Shown here: piece by piece, positions 17,110 through 26,014 of the stretch
Layout: every line of letters starts with the position of its first letter
Position numbering within the stretch: the stretch's first letter is position 1
Origin: a virus
Reading direction: 5' to 3' (one strand)
DNA length: 41,275 nt
IMG/VR virus record: IMGVR_UViG_3300032163_000039
Location: 1-41,275 of that record
Program-made: the position numbers and the translations under genes
The notes under the pieces: model-generated
What the model was told of the DNA's origin: nothing
The model's input: only the letters and a program-made list of their open reading frames with translations
The model's database searches: none

Positions 17110-17538
17110 TTATTGCAGCTGGTACTCCACTTCCAGGTGGCAGGCGGCGATGTTCATGCCGTTGCCCACCTTCACCTCTCGGAAGGTGAGGACGTCGCCC
17201 GCGGCCGCCAGCAACTCCGCCGCGGTGGTGCTTAGGGTCAGGGCGCTGGGGGTGTCGGCCGCCAGGTTAACGCCGGAGGTCAGCGCCTTGGTGGCGATAT
17301 CCGTGGTGCCGGCCCCCGCGGCCCCCAGGTTGCGCAGCGCCAGGGTCACGGAGTTGGTGTCCGCCCCGGTCACCACGGCTTCGGCGATCACCTTGACGCC
17401 CTTGATTTTGATGGCCCGGTGCACATAGGCCCGGTCCACGTTGACGGTGGCCCCCAGGGGGGCGGCGGCCGCCGCCGGCCCCAGGCGCATCACATAGGTC
17501 ATCAGACCCGGAATTTCTCCTGCCAGATCCTTGCTCAT
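17110..17538 (-). CDS. Probable capsid decoration/accessory protein
   Basis: A 142-aa protein just after the major capsid gene, with an AGGAGAAAG site. It is rich in Ala, Thr and Val (TDIATKALTSGVNLAADTP) with beta-type periodicity and no charged helices. Genes at this position commonly encode head decoration or head-stabilising proteins; the call rests on position and composition only. Confidence 0.5.
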   Translation of the reverse strand: MSKDLAGEIPGLMTYVMRLGPAAAAAPLGATVNVDRAYVHRAIKIKGVKVIAEAVVTGADTNSVTLALRNLGAAGAGTTDIATKALTSGVNLAADTPSALTLSTTAAELLAAAGDVLTFREVKVGNGMNIAACHLEVEYQLQ

Positions 17539-17571
17539 GGTCTTTCTCCTGTCGTGTTCATGGCGCCGCGC

Positions 17572-19917
17572 TTAGCCGGCCACCACGTGTTTGTACCAGG
17601 GCCGGTGACCCAGGAACAGGTGCCCGAAGATGAAGCGGATCTTGTAAACGATCTTGTCCGCCGCGAACATGGAGCCCACATTGGGCTGGCCTTCCACGAA
17701 CAGTTCCGGCTCCTCCCGGCCCTGGTAAAAACCCACTTCCAGGGTGGGCAGGCCGGGGCTGTTGTCCAGGGCGAACCAGTCGGTGGCGTCCGCGAAGTAG
17801 TCCACCACCAGATAATCGGTGCCCTCGTGAATATTGACCATGTCCGAGGTCTCGGTGGTGCCCGCGGTTACCAAGGTCCGGGCCCCTTTGCACAGCATGA
17901 AGGCCAGTTCCTCCAGTTCATTGGGCACCAGCAACAGTTTGGGGAGCAAGCCCAGGGCCACGGCGCTGCCGGGTTCCGCCTGGTTGCGCATGGCCACCCG
18001 GGTGGCGGTCAGGGCCGCCCGGGACAGGGCGGTGCTGCCCAGGTTGCCGTGGTCGGCATGGAACAGGGCCTTGTTATCACCCATGACGGCCGTGTTGTTG
18101 ATCAGATTGTTGAAGATGGCCAGGTTCAGGGTCAGGGCCGCGGCCCGGGCCAGTTTGCTGGGGATGCGCCGGATGGCCCCCACATCGTCGTTGGCGATAT
18201 CCTCCAGCGCCAGGGACTCCAACCCGCCTTTTTTGGAGATGGCGAAAGTGCCTTTCTCTTCGGCGGGGGTGGTCAGCTCGTCATAATTCCCCAGCCGCGC
18301 CACCGTAGGCAACTCTCCGTAGCCCCCATAGACCATCCGGGTGTTGGTCTTGAAGTCATTGATGGGGGTGATGTCGCTGGCCAGACGCCGCCAGAGTTGC
18401 AACCCCGGCAGGGCGAAGTCCGCCAGCAGCCGCTTGTTAATAGACTCCCCCAGGATCGTCGCCCAGGCCGTGGGGTCCACCGCCTCCACGAAACGCTTCA
18501 GGTTCACCGCCTCCCGGAATTGCCCGGTGACGTGTTTGTCGCCGGTGATGGTGGCATAGGCCTCCCGGAAACTCTTGAAACGGGGCACCTTCTGATCCTT
18601 GAGCTTCAGGTCTTCATTGGCGAAGAAGCCGTCCAGGGCGCAGAGCACCCGGTCCCGTTCATCGGGTCCCGCCTTCGCCGGCCCCAATCCCGGCAGCCCC
18701 GCGGCCTCATGGAACTTGGCCAGGTATTCCCGCTCGTCGGTGACGGCCTGGTCCAGGTCCGCCTCGATGAAGATCTTCCGGGCGGTGAAATCCTTCTTGA
18801 TTTTCGCCTGGGTGATCTCCGGCAGTTTGGAATCCGCCAGCTTGGTAGCCAGCAGGTTGCGGCACTCCGCCTCCTGGAAGCAGGTCTCGGCCTCCTTCAG
18901 GCGGGTCTCCACCTGCTTCAGCAGGTCATCCTGCTCCTTGGCCTTGTCCGGGTCCTTTTCCGGCGGTTTGGCCTTCATGGCCTCCCGGAAGAGGGTCAGG
19001 ATCTCCTCTTCCTTCAGGTTGTCCTTGTCCTTGCCCTGGAGCAGTTCCGGCCGCTCCGCCTCGATCAACTTGATAAGCATTTCCAGAAATTTCATCTCTG
19101 CCTCTCCTCCCGTCCCGGCGCCGTCCGCCTGGATCATTCTGATGATGTGCCCCCCGGCCGAAGCATTCACAACCGGGTCCACCGCGTCCACCTTGGTGAT
19201 GGCGTCGGCATAGCGCACCATGCGGCCCTGGTGCCGCCGCAGCGTCGCCCGGCCATCCGCCACGATGGAAAAGCCCAACAAGTCGGTTTTGCCCTTCTCC
19301 CAGGCTTGCCGCATCTTGGCGGCCAGCCAGGGGGCGTCTCCGGCCACGTGAAAATGGCTCGTAAGTCTGCCGCCATCAGCCTCCTGGAACTGCACCTGGT
19401 CGTGCCAGCCCACGATATTGCGCACCGAGGCGCCCTTATCCGCCAGGTGGTCGGCGTCGCTGCGGTCAAAAGCCCGGGCCCCCTCGAACCGGGGCGCCGC
19501 CTCCCGCAGCACCTCCGGCGGATAGAAGGTGCCGCTGGTGGCCAGGCCCGCCTTGATCAGGCAGGCCAGCCACTCATACCCCTGGTCATCCACCGCCTCG
19601 ATCAGGCGGCCCGGGGCCAATTCGGGGGAAGCCTCCCGCAGTTGCGCCGGAATCTCCTCCCCCTTTTTCCCCAGCTTGGCGTAGGCCGCCCGCAGTTTCG
19701 CCTTGACCCCGGCCACCGCTTCTGCCGGGAGATCCACCTTTTCACCCCGGAAGCCGCCTGCGGAGAGGGCCGCGGCCGCGCCTGCCAGGTGGGTCTCGTC
19801 CACCGAGCCGTCCGGGTTCAGATAAGGCAACTTCCAGGTGTCGGTGTTTTCCGGGTCGCCCACGTAGGCGAAACAACTGGCCGGCAGGTCCCGGTCGCCC
19901 ACTCTTTTGGTCTTCAT
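17572..19917 (-). CDS. Fused prohead protease, scaffold and major capsid protein (Mu I/Z + T type)
   Basis: A single 781-aa frame. Residues 10-95 are an N-terminal domain (CFAYVGDPENTDTWKLPY) often found ahead of phage proteases. Residues about 100-235 look like the prohead protease, with H157 (SDADH) and S217 (LLGFSIVADG) as tentative catalytic residues. Residues about 275-430 are charged and helical, as in scaffolds. Residues about 430-781 resemble the Mu major head protein gpT (DNKALFHADHGNLGST, then LLLVPNELEELA). An internal ATG at 19095 (residue 275) has a purine-rich GGAGGAGAGG stretch upstream and could start a scaffold-capsid form. In Mu these are separate genes, so the fusion is unusual. 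The protease would cut itself free. Confidence 0.85.
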   Translation of the reverse strand: MKTKRVGDRDLPASCFAYVGDPENTDTWKLPYLNPDGSVDETHLAGAAAALSAGGFRGEKVDLPAEAVAGVKAKLRAAYAKLGKKGEEIPAQLREASPELAPGRLIEAVDDQGYEWLACLIKAGLATSGTFYPPEVLREAAPRFEGARAFDRSDADHLADKGASVRNIVGWHDQVQFQEADGGRLTSHFHVAGDAPWLAAKMRQAWEKGKTDLLGFSIVADGRATLRRHQGRMVRYADAITKVDAVDPVVNASAGGHIIRMIQADGAGTGGEAEMKFLEMLIKLIEAERPELLQGKDKDNLKEEEILTLFREAMKAKPPEKDPDKAKEQDDLLKQVETRLKEAETCFQEAECRNLLATKLADSKLPEITQAKIKKDFTARKIFIEADLDQAVTDEREYLAKFHEAAGLPGLGPAKAGPDERDRVLCALDGFFANEDLKLKDQKVPRFKSFREAYATITGDKHVTGQFREAVNLKRFVEAVDPTAWATILGESINKRLLADFALPGLQLWRRLASDITPINDFKTNTRMVYGGYGELPTVARLGNYDELTTPAEEKGTFAISKKGGLESLALEDIANDDVGAIRRIPSKLARAAALTLNLAIFNNLINNTAVMGDNKALFHADHGNLGSTALSRAALTATRVAMRNQAEPGSAVALGLLPKLLLVPNELEELAFMLCKGARTLVTAGTTETSDMVNIHEGTDYLVVDYFADATDWFALDNSPGLPTLEVGFYQGREEPELFVEGQPNVGSMFAADKIVYKIRFIFGHLFLGHRPWYKHVVAG
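19093..19110 (-). promoter_or_regulatory. Possible internal ribosome site and start in the capsid fusion gene
   Basis: GGAGGAGAGG lies just upstream of an in-frame ATG (encoding MKFLEMLIKL) at the border between protease and scaffold parts. Nested starts at this border are known for protease/scaffold genes of Mu and lambda. Usage here is inferred. Confidence 0.5.
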
Positions 19918-20150
19918 CCTCTCAACCTCTCATCCAGGGGATAATAAAACCCTGGCCATTCTCTGTTTTCCTCGGGAACAGATTCATCCAGGTTTATCGG
20001 TCCCACAAACCATTCAGGGGATTTGCACTCCGCCACCGCCTTTTCTTCGGTGCTAAAAACTCCCTGAATATCCCAGACTACCCGCTCATCGACTCGTTTT
20101 ATCCATTTACCAACAACATAGACTTTCATCGATTTTATCTTGTCCGCCAT
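19914..20150 (-). CDS. Small hypothetical protein
   Basis: A 78-aa soluble protein (VYVVGKWIKRVDERVVWDIQ) that overlaps the start of the capsid fusion by four bases. It sits between the Mu-F-like protein and the protease. Its fold looks like a small alpha/beta domain. No family named; it is probably translated with its neighbours but could be dispensable. Confidence 0.55.
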   Translation of the reverse strand: MADKIKSMKVYVVGKWIKRVDERVVWDIQGVFSTEEKAVAECKSPEWFVGPINLDESVPEENREWPGFYYPLDERLRG

Positions 20151-20153
20151 CTT

Positions 20154-21017
20154 TTACCGCCGCCCTTTTTTAGCTGGCAGGGTCCCCAGGGCCGGGGCCC
20201 AGTCCTCCACCTCGCCCCACCCCTCCCGGTAACTCACTATCCGGCACTTGCAGTGCACGCTCTCCGAGGCCGACCCCAGGGGGTCGTGGGGGAACCTCAA
20301 GGCCCCCCCTGGAAACCAGAAATAGTCGTTCACCGGCGCGGTGTGCCCGTGCATGGCCACGTGCGCCGGGCGGGGATGTTTGGTGCTTCCCAGGGACGCG
20401 TGCAGCCACATCTTCAGCAGGTCCGGCACTTCCTCCGCCGAGTCCTGCATGCTCAGCTGGGTGGCCATGCTGTAATTCCGCCCCACCTCGGTGCGCACGA
20501 TGGCCTGGGCCCGGTTGGCCGCCGCGCGGCCGTCCCCCAGGAGGTCCTTCACGTGCTGCATGGCCTCGGTGGGCGTCTGCAGGCCCGTGGTGGTCAGCAG
20601 CACTTCCCGCCCCAGGGCCTTCCGCACATCGCCGGCCAGGTCGGTGATGAAATGGAGGCCGTTTTCCTTGTAGACCTCGAAACCCTGGCGGTTGATCCCG
20701 GCCCAATTCAGGGACAGGCCCATTTCCTGAAACGGCTTCAGCCCCAGGTCGAAGGCCTGGCGCTGCCAGGTCTGGGTCTCGTCCCAGTAGCGCTCCCGGA
20801 AATCGTCGGTGGCGGACCTGATGGCGTCCAGCAACTGACGGCCCCGGTAGTTTTGCCAATCGCTGCCCCCGAAGGTCCGCTCCACCGACTCCCGCAATTC
20901 CCCCAGGAGCTTCACGGCCTGCTCCGCCCCGGTCCGGTCCAGGTGGTCCACGGCCTCCAGGATCTCCTGGTAACGGAGGCGGGCCTGCCAGCCTTTCATT
21001 TGGGCTGCGAAATCCAA
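20154..21017 (-). CDS. Mu gpF-like minor head protein
   Basis: A 287-aa head morphogenesis protein. The C-terminal half shows the Mu-F family pattern: AQAIVRTEVGRNYSMATQ, then RPAHVAMHGHTAPVNDYF, HDP and a final HCKCRIV. It is believed to be injected or to act with the portal during head assembly. It directly follows the portal gene. TTG at 21017 is taken as start because GGTGA lies just upstream; an ATG seven codons in lacks a site. Confidence 0.8.
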   Translation of the reverse strand: MDFAAQMKGWQARLRYQEILEAVDHLDRTGAEQAVKLLGELRESVERTFGGSDWQNYRGRQLLDAIRSATDDFRERYWDETQTWQRQAFDLGLKPFQEMGLSLNWAGINRQGFEVYKENGLHFITDLAGDVRKALGREVLLTTTGLQTPTEAMQHVKDLLGDGRAAANRAQAIVRTEVGRNYSMATQLSMQDSAEEVPDLLKMWLHASLGSTKHPRPAHVAMHGHTAPVNDYFWFPGGALRFPHDPLGSASESVHCKCRIVSYREGWGEVEDWAPALGTLPAKKGRR

Positions 21018-22394
21018 CTATTTCACCGCCTTCAAGGTCCGGCGCATCTCATTGGTTTCCGGTGGCACAGGTTTTCCAACCTGTGGGTCAACCTCCTCCT
21101 CCGGCTCCAGATTCGGCCCCAGCAGGGAGGCGATCTCGCAGAAGGCCCGGGCCGCGCCTTCCGGTTTCACCCAGCCCTGGGTCTCGGCGATCATCAGGGC
21201 CTGGGCCGCCTGGAGCATCACCGTGCCGATTTTTTGCAAATCTTTGGTGGAGATCTCCGGGAAGAAGAGGTCGTATTCCCGGTTTACTCCCGCCGGCAGC
21301 ACCCGGCGCATCTGGGCCTGGTCGATGACAAACTCAAACTGCGCCGCCAGCATCGCCTTGACCTGGCACTGCCGGGACGTGAGGTGCTTCACCACCGGCT
21401 CGCCCATTTCTGCCGCGGTGGCCCGGGTGGTCTCGCCCCCCTCGGCGAAGAAGTGCTCCGGGAAGCCCGCCCCGCCTAAGATGTAATTCTTGATCATGCG
21501 GGCGTCATAGGTGGCGTCGTGGGCCTTCAGGTCCGGCGCCACGCAGGCCCACTCCACGTTCTCGTTGTGGGCCCGGACGGAGCCGGGCTTGGGCGGCGGG
21601 TTCTTCTGGAGGAACTCCTTGATCTGCCCTTCGTTCATGCCCTTGAGCAGCACGTCCCAGATCCAGGCGTTGCCGAACGCGGCCCGCTCGCCCCGGTTGA
21701 AGAGAAACTGGTTGTAGAGGTCCAGGTAGTCGGCCAGGGCCACCAGGTCGCTCCGGCCCCGGGAGGCCGTGGTGACATTGTTCACCCGGAAATAGTGGGC
21801 GTCGCCGGTGCTGAAGCCGTAGGTCTGACCGTAGGCGTTGAGGTCCGGCGACACCACGGTCAAAGTCTTGCCCGGCCCGGCCCCGGCGCCGTGCAGTTCG
21901 ATGGACCGCACCACCCGGGCGTTGTCCGGGTCCAGGTGTACCGCGGCGATGCGGGCCGGGTCCAGGTAGGCCTTGCGCACGAAGCCGTTCACCGGGTTGA
22001 CGTGCACCGGATAGCACTGCTCCCCCCACAAGCCGACCTCTAAAACCTCTTGGGGGAAGTGCAGCTCGAAGTTGTTCACCGGGTCCTTCCAGAAGCGCTC
22101 CAGGACCTGCTGCACCCGGTCATCCTTGGCCTCGAAGTTCACCCCTTCGGCCACCACGTAATCCCGGCTCATCTGGATGATGCGCCGGGCCAGGGGGTCG
22201 GTCTCGAAGAGGTAATAGACCACCTGGAGGATGCGCTCCTGGGCCAGGGGCGACAGGTCCCGGTCGGCGTTGCCGGTGATCCGGCGCCACTGGTCTTCGT
22301 CGGGGTCGACGCCCCCCATTGCGGTGGGATACCAGGCGGCCTCCCGGAAGGCGGTGACCGCGGCTTTAAATCGTTGCTTTAATTTCAGAGCCAT
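21018..22394 (-). CDS. Phage portal protein
   Basis: A 458-aa portal forming the dodecameric ring through which DNA enters and leaves the head. Typical portal wording is visible: FETDPLARRIIQMSRDYVV near residue 60, EVGLWGEQCYPVHVNP near 120 and FLFNRGERAAFGNAWIWDVL near 230. Position after the large terminase and before gpF is standard. A short palindrome is read in frame near the C-terminus (AGKPVPPE). The start ATG has a poor ribosome site, and a palindrome lies just upstream. Confidence 0.85.
   Translation of the reverse strand: MALKLKQRFKAAVTAFREAAWYPTAMGGVDPDEDQWRRITGNADRDLSPLAQERILQVVYYLFETDPLARRIIQMSRDYVVAEGVNFEAKDDRVQQVLERFWKDPVNNFELHFPQEVLEVGLWGEQCYPVHVNPVNGFVRKAYLDPARIAAVHLDPDNARVVRSIELHGAGAGPGKTLTVVSPDLNAYGQTYGFSTGDAHYFRVNNVTTASRGRSDLVALADYLDLYNQFLFNRGERAAFGNAWIWDVLLKGMNEGQIKEFLQKNPPPKPGSVRAHNENVEWACVAPDLKAHDATYDARMIKNYILGGAGFPEHFFAEGGETTRATAAEMGEPVVKHLTSRQCQVKAMLAAQFEFVIDQAQMRRVLPAGVNREYDLFFPEISTKDLQKIGTVMLQAAQALMIAETQGWVKPEGAARAFCEIASLLGPNLEPEEEVDPQVGKPVPPETNEMRRTLKAVK
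21066..21085. repeat. Dispersed palindrome, AT-richer variant, inside portal gene
   Basis: CACAGGTT-TTCC-AACCTGTG, translated as part of QVGKPVP near the C-terminus of the portal. Confidence 0.8.
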
Positions 22395-22409
22395 ATCAAC
22401 TTTTAGTGG

Positions 22410-22429
22410 CGCAGGCGTCCCCGCCTGCG
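22410..22429. repeat. Dispersed palindrome between portal and PGDYG-like gene
   Basis: CGCAGGCG-TCCC-CGCCTGCG in the 39-bp spacer. Confidence 0.85.
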
Positions 22430-22433
22430 GACC

Positions 22434-22745
22434 TTATGAATTGCTCTCGGCTTCCGGTTCAGCTTCCGCCACCGGCTCATAAGTCATGCGAAAGATTTCA
22501 TCCTGACAGAAATATTTCTCGCCCTTGACGCCAGTTATCAGCCAGTCCCCGATATTGCCCCGCATGGTGCCCTCCAGGGTCTCCAGCGTCAGGGGCACGC
22601 CGATCTGCACCGCCTCCACGACCACCGGCAGTTTGCGGAACTTCCGTCCATTCCAGTCCGCCTTGGGGGCTCTTTCGGGTGGATCAGGCCAGGGCCCCGG
22701 CCTCTCCATTTTGGCGAATATTGTCTCATCCTTCTTCTTGGCCAT
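22434..22745 (-). CDS. PGDYG-like small phage protein
   Basis: A 103-aa protein. FRKLPVVVEAVQIG, a middle TLEGTMRGNIGDWLITGVKG and the end DEIFRMTYEPV match a family of small phage proteins often labelled PGDYG. Its function is unknown. A GAGGG site fits the ATG at 22745. It lies between the large terminase and the portal. The upstream spacer contains a CCCCTGA-type simple repeat. Confidence 0.6.
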   Translation of the reverse strand: MAKKKDETIFAKMERPGPWPDPPERAPKADWNGRKFRKLPVVVEAVQIGVPLTLETLEGTMRGNIGDWLITGVKGEKYFCQDEIFRMTYEPVAEAEPEAESNS

Positions 22746-22795
22746 GATTCCCTCGCTTTTGCCTTTCCCTGATCCCTGACCCCTAACCCCTGCCT

Positions 22796-24190
22796 CTAAT
22801 GCAGCCTCCCCCACATCGCCCGGAAGCCCCCGGCCCTCCCGCTGCGGTAGGTGTCGAAGTCCGGGTCGGCCCCGGCCACCGCCGGCTCAATCAAAGCGTC
22901 GCCCGAAGCATGGACCGCCAGGGCGTGGGCCCAGAACTCGTCGGCGTGGCCCGCCTCCGTGCGCTCGGCGTCGAAGCGGACGTTGCCCGCCACCGTGGTG
23001 GTCTTTTTCACCGCGTGGTGGGCCCGGCGAATCTCCTGATCCACCGGCAGCCGCAACTCCCGGTCCTCAAACTTGCGCTTCATGGCGTAGGCCAGGTCCT
23101 GCTTCACCATTGGGGTGAACAGCAACCCCTCCACCACGTACTCGCCGTAGCGCCGCTTGGCGTCCTCCACCATCTTCTCGCCCATTCCCGTCTGGTCCAT
23201 GCAGAGGCGCCTGGGCCGGTAGTGCTCGAAGATCCGGTGCAACTCTTCATCCTGAGCCGCGAAGGAGGCGCCTTTCATCTTGACCACCTCCCGGGTCCAG
23301 AGGACGTCGCCCACCTCCTCATCCACCCAGATGATGGTCAGATCCCGGCGCCGGCCGATGTCCATGCCCACGTAGAAGGGCCCGCCGCCGGCCAACTCGG
23401 GCTTCCCGGCTTGCGGGTCTTCGCAGGTGTAGATCAGGCTGTAGGCCAGGAAGGCGTCGGCCTCGTCCATCGGGATGCAGCAGTATTCCTGCTGCCAGAT
23501 GTTCTCGTCGAAGCAGCCGGCCCGTTCCTCCTCCAGCCAGGCCTGGCGCTCCGCCGCTGTGGTGGGCCGCCCGAAGATCTTGTCCACCAGGCCCTCGTTC
23601 ACCGCCTGGAAGATGTCGGTGCTGTGCAGGCTGATGGGCGGCGCCTTCCCCTGCTCCAGGGCCTTCCTGGCGTCCCGGATCATCTGGGCGTAAAGCCCGG
23701 TCTTGGATTGGTAGGTGCTCATGAGGCGCAGGTCGAAACCCCAGGTGACACAGGGCTTGGCCGCGGCGAACATGCGCCGCTGGTCCTTGTGCCAGTCGAA
23801 CTCGTCCAGCACCACCTTGCCCCCCTTGGAGCGGAAGGCCTTGGGGTTGCTGGCCAGGCCCATGAGTCGGGAGCCGTTCTTCAGCCGGATCACCAGGGCC
23901 CGGATATCGTTTTTCTCGTCCAGGACCTCCTCGCCGATCTTCAGGATGGCCCCGGCCGTTTTGAAAATCTTGGCCCACTGCTCGCAGTAGAGAATCCACT
24001 CCTTGGCCGCCGACTCGTCTGCCGAGGAAAACCACACCGGCAGACCCGGTTTGGCCACGCAATCCCGCACATCCTCATAGGCCTGGACATAGGTGGCCCC
24101 GATGCGCCTGGATTTCTCCCAGATCTTGCGGCGGCCCTGGTCCTGAAGCCACCGCACCTGGTAGGGCATAAAGTAGTCCCGGACGTCCAT
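22796..24190 (-). CDS. Large terminase subunit (Mu gp28-like)
   Basis: A 464-aa packaging motor with ATPase and nuclease parts. The adenine-binding and Walker A-like region is near residues 22-33 (IWEKSRRIGAT), Walker B is VVLDEFD at 126-132. RNase H-like nuclease acidic residues are D277 (VGMDIGRRRDLT), D332 (CMDQTGMGE) and D417 (HADEFWAHALA). It cuts and fills heads by a headful mode in Mu relatives. The start ATG overlaps the stop of the small-subunit gene (TGATG). Confidence 0.9.
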   Translation of the reverse strand: MDVRDYFMPYQVRWLQDQGRRKIWEKSRRIGATYVQAYEDVRDCVAKPGLPVWFSSADESAAKEWILYCEQWAKIFKTAGAILKIGEEVLDEKNDIRALVIRLKNGSRLMGLASNPKAFRSKGGKVVLDEFDWHKDQRRMFAAAKPCVTWGFDLRLMSTYQSKTGLYAQMIRDARKALEQGKAPPISLHSTDIFQAVNEGLVDKIFGRPTTAAERQAWLEEERAGCFDENIWQQEYCCIPMDEADAFLAYSLIYTCEDPQAGKPELAGGGPFYVGMDIGRRRDLTIIWVDEEVGDVLWTREVVKMKGASFAAQDEELHRIFEHYRPRRLCMDQTGMGEKMVEDAKRRYGEYVVEGLLFTPMVKQDLAYAMKRKFEDRELRLPVDQEIRRAHHAVKKTTTVAGNVRFDAERTEAGHADEFWAHALAVHASGDALIEPAVAGADPDFDTYRSGRAGGFRAMWGRLH

Positions 24191-24792
24191 CAACGGCTGA
24201 CTCCCAACAGCCGGTCCACTTCCGCCACCAGGCGACGGCGATTCTCGTCATCGTCATCCAGGCTCTCTTCGCCCGGGGCCGCACTCCGGTAACGGGTCTT
24301 TAACTCCTCGATGAGCTCCAAGGACTTTTTCAGGTCCTTGATGCCGTTCAGGCTCAGGGTCTCCGGCCGGGAGAGCATGCCGTTCAGTTTCCTCTCCACC
24401 ACCTCTTCCAGGGCCGCCACGGCGTCGGCGGGCGTGCGGATCACCTTGCCCTCTTCACTGCTGACTACTGATTGCTCACTGCTCACTTCTTTACCCCGCC
24501 CCCGGGCGAAAATCGCCTCCATCCGGGCCACGGCGTAAACATCTTGGGGGTCCAGGCTCTGTGCCGCCTTGATGATCAGGTTGCGGCGCAACTCCACGGT
24601 CTTGCGCCGGATCTCCCCCAGGGCCTGGCGATATTCCTGCTTGCGCTCCTGCCAGTGGTCGGCGTCGGACCAGCGCTTCAGCTGGGACCCGGACACGCCC
24701 GTGGCCACGGCCACCTGGTCAAAAGTCAGGCCGTCCACGATGTAGAGATCTTCCGCCCGCTCCCGGACTTCCCAGGGATATTCCTGGCCCAT
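24190..24792 (-). CDS. Small terminase subunit-like DNA-binding protein
   Basis: A 200-aa protein with an N-terminal HTH (LTFDQVAVATGVSGSQLKRW), as found in Mu-like small terminase subunits that recognise the packaging start. It sits directly before the large subunit and shares a TGATG overlap with it. Residues about 99-115 (SSEQSVVSSEEGKV) are encoded by an insertion-like simple repeat (ACTGCTGACTACTGATTGC type) that looks foreign. The C-terminus is acidic and helical. Confidence 0.7.
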   Translation of the reverse strand: MGQEYPWEVRERAEDLYIVDGLTFDQVAVATGVSGSQLKRWSDADHWQERKQEYRQALGEIRRKTVELRRNLIIKAAQSLDPQDVYAVARMEAIFARGRGKEVSSEQSVVSSEEGKVIRTPADAVAALEEVVERKLNGMLSRPETLSLNGIKDLKKSLELIEELKTRYRSAAPGEESLDDDDENRRRLVAEVDRLLGVSR

Positions 24793-24795
24793 GAC

Positions 24796-25041
24796 TTATT
24801 TCCCCAGGATTTCCTTGATCTTGGCTATTTGGGCCAGTTTTTCCACGAGGGTGATGTGGGCCGCGCTGAAATCCACCGCCAGGGAGAGGATGTTTTCCCG
24901 CTTCAGGTCTTCCACCGCCGGGACTGGATCCAGCAGATCCCGCAAGGCGTCCCGGAGCTTCTCCACCCGCAGCCGGTCCCCCACCACCTCGTTTTCCAGC
25001 ACCGTCAGGCGGGTATCGTGCTTGACGCGCTCATAACTCAT
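24796..25041 (-). CDS. Small coiled-coil protein
   Basis: An 81-aa, mostly helical protein (LTVLENEVVGDRLRVEKLRD). Its start overlaps the stop of the upstream membrane protein by ATGA. Mu-like phages carry a comparable small helical gene between lysis and terminase genes. Function unknown. Confidence 0.55.
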   Translation of the reverse strand: MSYERVKHDTRLTVLENEVVGDRLRVEKLRDALRDLLDPVPAVEDLKRENILSLAVDFSAAHITLVEKLAQIAKIKEILGK

Positions 25042-25466
25042 TGCTTTCCCCCCAGTTCCTTGACCCGCGGGCAAAACTGGTTGTCCTCGATGGCTTTGAT
25101 GGCCGTCTGCCAGCATTGCACGTTATTCTGGATTAGCTTCTCCAGGTACTCGGATCGCTCGGCGTAGCGCTGCATGAGAGTCCCGAAGGATTCCACCAGG
25201 CGGGCGTTGTTGTCATACATCTGGCGCATCTCCTTGGCCGCCTGGTTGTGGTCCCTGGCCAGACTGGAGAGATCGCCTTTATACTGCTCCAGGACCTTCT
25301 GGTGCTGCTCGATGGCCGCGCTATAGGCCCTTTCCTGGCTCCCCAAACTCTGGGTGTGGCCCTTGGCCTGGATTCGGATAATGTAATAGAACAACAGGGC
25401 CATGATGCCCGGCACCCCATAGGGCCCAATCTTTTCCAAGGCATTGAGGAAAGCCGCGGGCTCCAT
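25038..25466 (-). CDS. Membrane-anchored coiled-coil protein, lysis region
   Basis: A 142-aa protein with one N-terminal membrane helix (PGIMALLFYYIIRIQ, about residues 18-33) and a long charged helical tail (LSSLARDHNQAAKEMRQMYD). This layout, a membrane anchor plus coiled coil, matches inner-membrane spanins (Rz type), and a lipoprotein gene lies nearby. It overlaps the stop of the holin-like gene. Spanin function is inference; it could also be a structural protein. Confidence 0.55.
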   Translation of the reverse strand: MEPAAFLNALEKIGPYGVPGIMALLFYYIIRIQAKGHTQSLGSQERAYSAAIEQHQKVLEQYKGDLSSLARDHNQAAKEMRQMYDNNARLVESFGTLMQRYAERSEYLEKLIQNNVQCWQTAIKAIEDNQFCPRVKELGGKQ

Positions 25467-25730
25467 TTATTGCCCCTGCACGCCCGGGCCGCCGGCGTCG
25501 ATGCCGGGGAAGGGGCCGGGACCTGTGGGGCGGGCGTCCCCGCCCGCCATCTGATCCTGCAGGCCCACGGCCTCTTTGGTGATTATCCTGAGGATCAGGT
25601 TGGCCAGGGCCAGGAGCCCCGCCTGGGCCTCCGGGTCGAGGACAAAACCCAACTGGCTCTGCACCAGCAAGGCCACGCCCGCAATGACGTTTAGCCACAC
25701 CATCCTGGATCGCCACCAGGCCTTTTTCAT
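25467..25730 (-). CDS. Holin-like small membrane protein
   Basis: An 87-aa protein with a GAGGAGG site and a start overlapping the upstream stop (ATGA). Two hydrophobic segments (MVWLNVIAGVALLV and AGLLALANLILRII) are separated by a short loop, as in many phage holins that form membrane lesions. A dispersed palindrome adds MAGGDARPTGPG near the C-terminus. It sits beside the endolysin region, which supports a role in lysis. Confidence 0.65.
   Translation of the reverse strand: MKKAWWRSRMVWLNVIAGVALLVQSQLGFVLDPEAQAGLLALANLILRIITKEAVGLQDQMAGGDARPTGPGPFPGIDAGGPGVQGQ
25529..25548. repeat. Dispersed palindrome inside holin-like gene
   Basis: GGCGGGCG-TCCC-CGCCCGCC, read as AGGDARPT. Confidence 0.85.
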
Positions 25731-26014
25731 GATTTCCTCCTCAAATCCCAGGTCTCCCCCCGGCCCGGCGGCCGGTAGAGGCCTTGGCTCTCCACGTCGG
25801 CCCGAACGGCCTGCATGCACCTGGTCAGGTAGTAGGCGTCGGCGTCGTTGATCTGCCAGAGCGTGTCCCGGTCGAAACAGAGGTTGTGCGTGTTGAACAG
25901 GTCGTCGTGGGGCGACTTCTCCGGCAGCCGCCCCACGCAGAATTGCTCGTCATAGCTGGTCAGGCAAAGGCAGGTTTCATCCTGGCACCAGGACGGACGG
26001 TCAATTTCGGACAT
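25727..26014 (-). CDS. Cys-rich hypothetical protein in the lysis region
   Basis: A 95-aa protein whose ATG overlaps the endolysin stop (TAATG), preceded by GGGAGT. Several Cys residues (SWCQDETCLCLTS, FCVGR, NLCFD) hint at metal binding or disulfides. A hydrophilic C-terminus ends in Arg and Lys. No signal peptide. Function unknown; its position between endolysin and holin suggests the lysis programme. Confidence 0.55.
   Translation of the reverse strand: MSEIDRPSWCQDETCLCLTSYDEQFCVGRLPEKSPHDDLFNTHNLCFDRDTLWQINDADAYYLTRCMQAVRADVESQGLYRPPGRGETWDLRRKS

Noticed and set aside
17419-19944. 841-codon frame on the plus strand
   Set aside because: Exact shadow of the protease/capsid gene; no ribosome site, no recognisable domain.
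20170-20859. 229-codon minus-strand frame within the gpF-like gene
   Set aside because: Out-of-frame shadow of a gene with clear family motifs.
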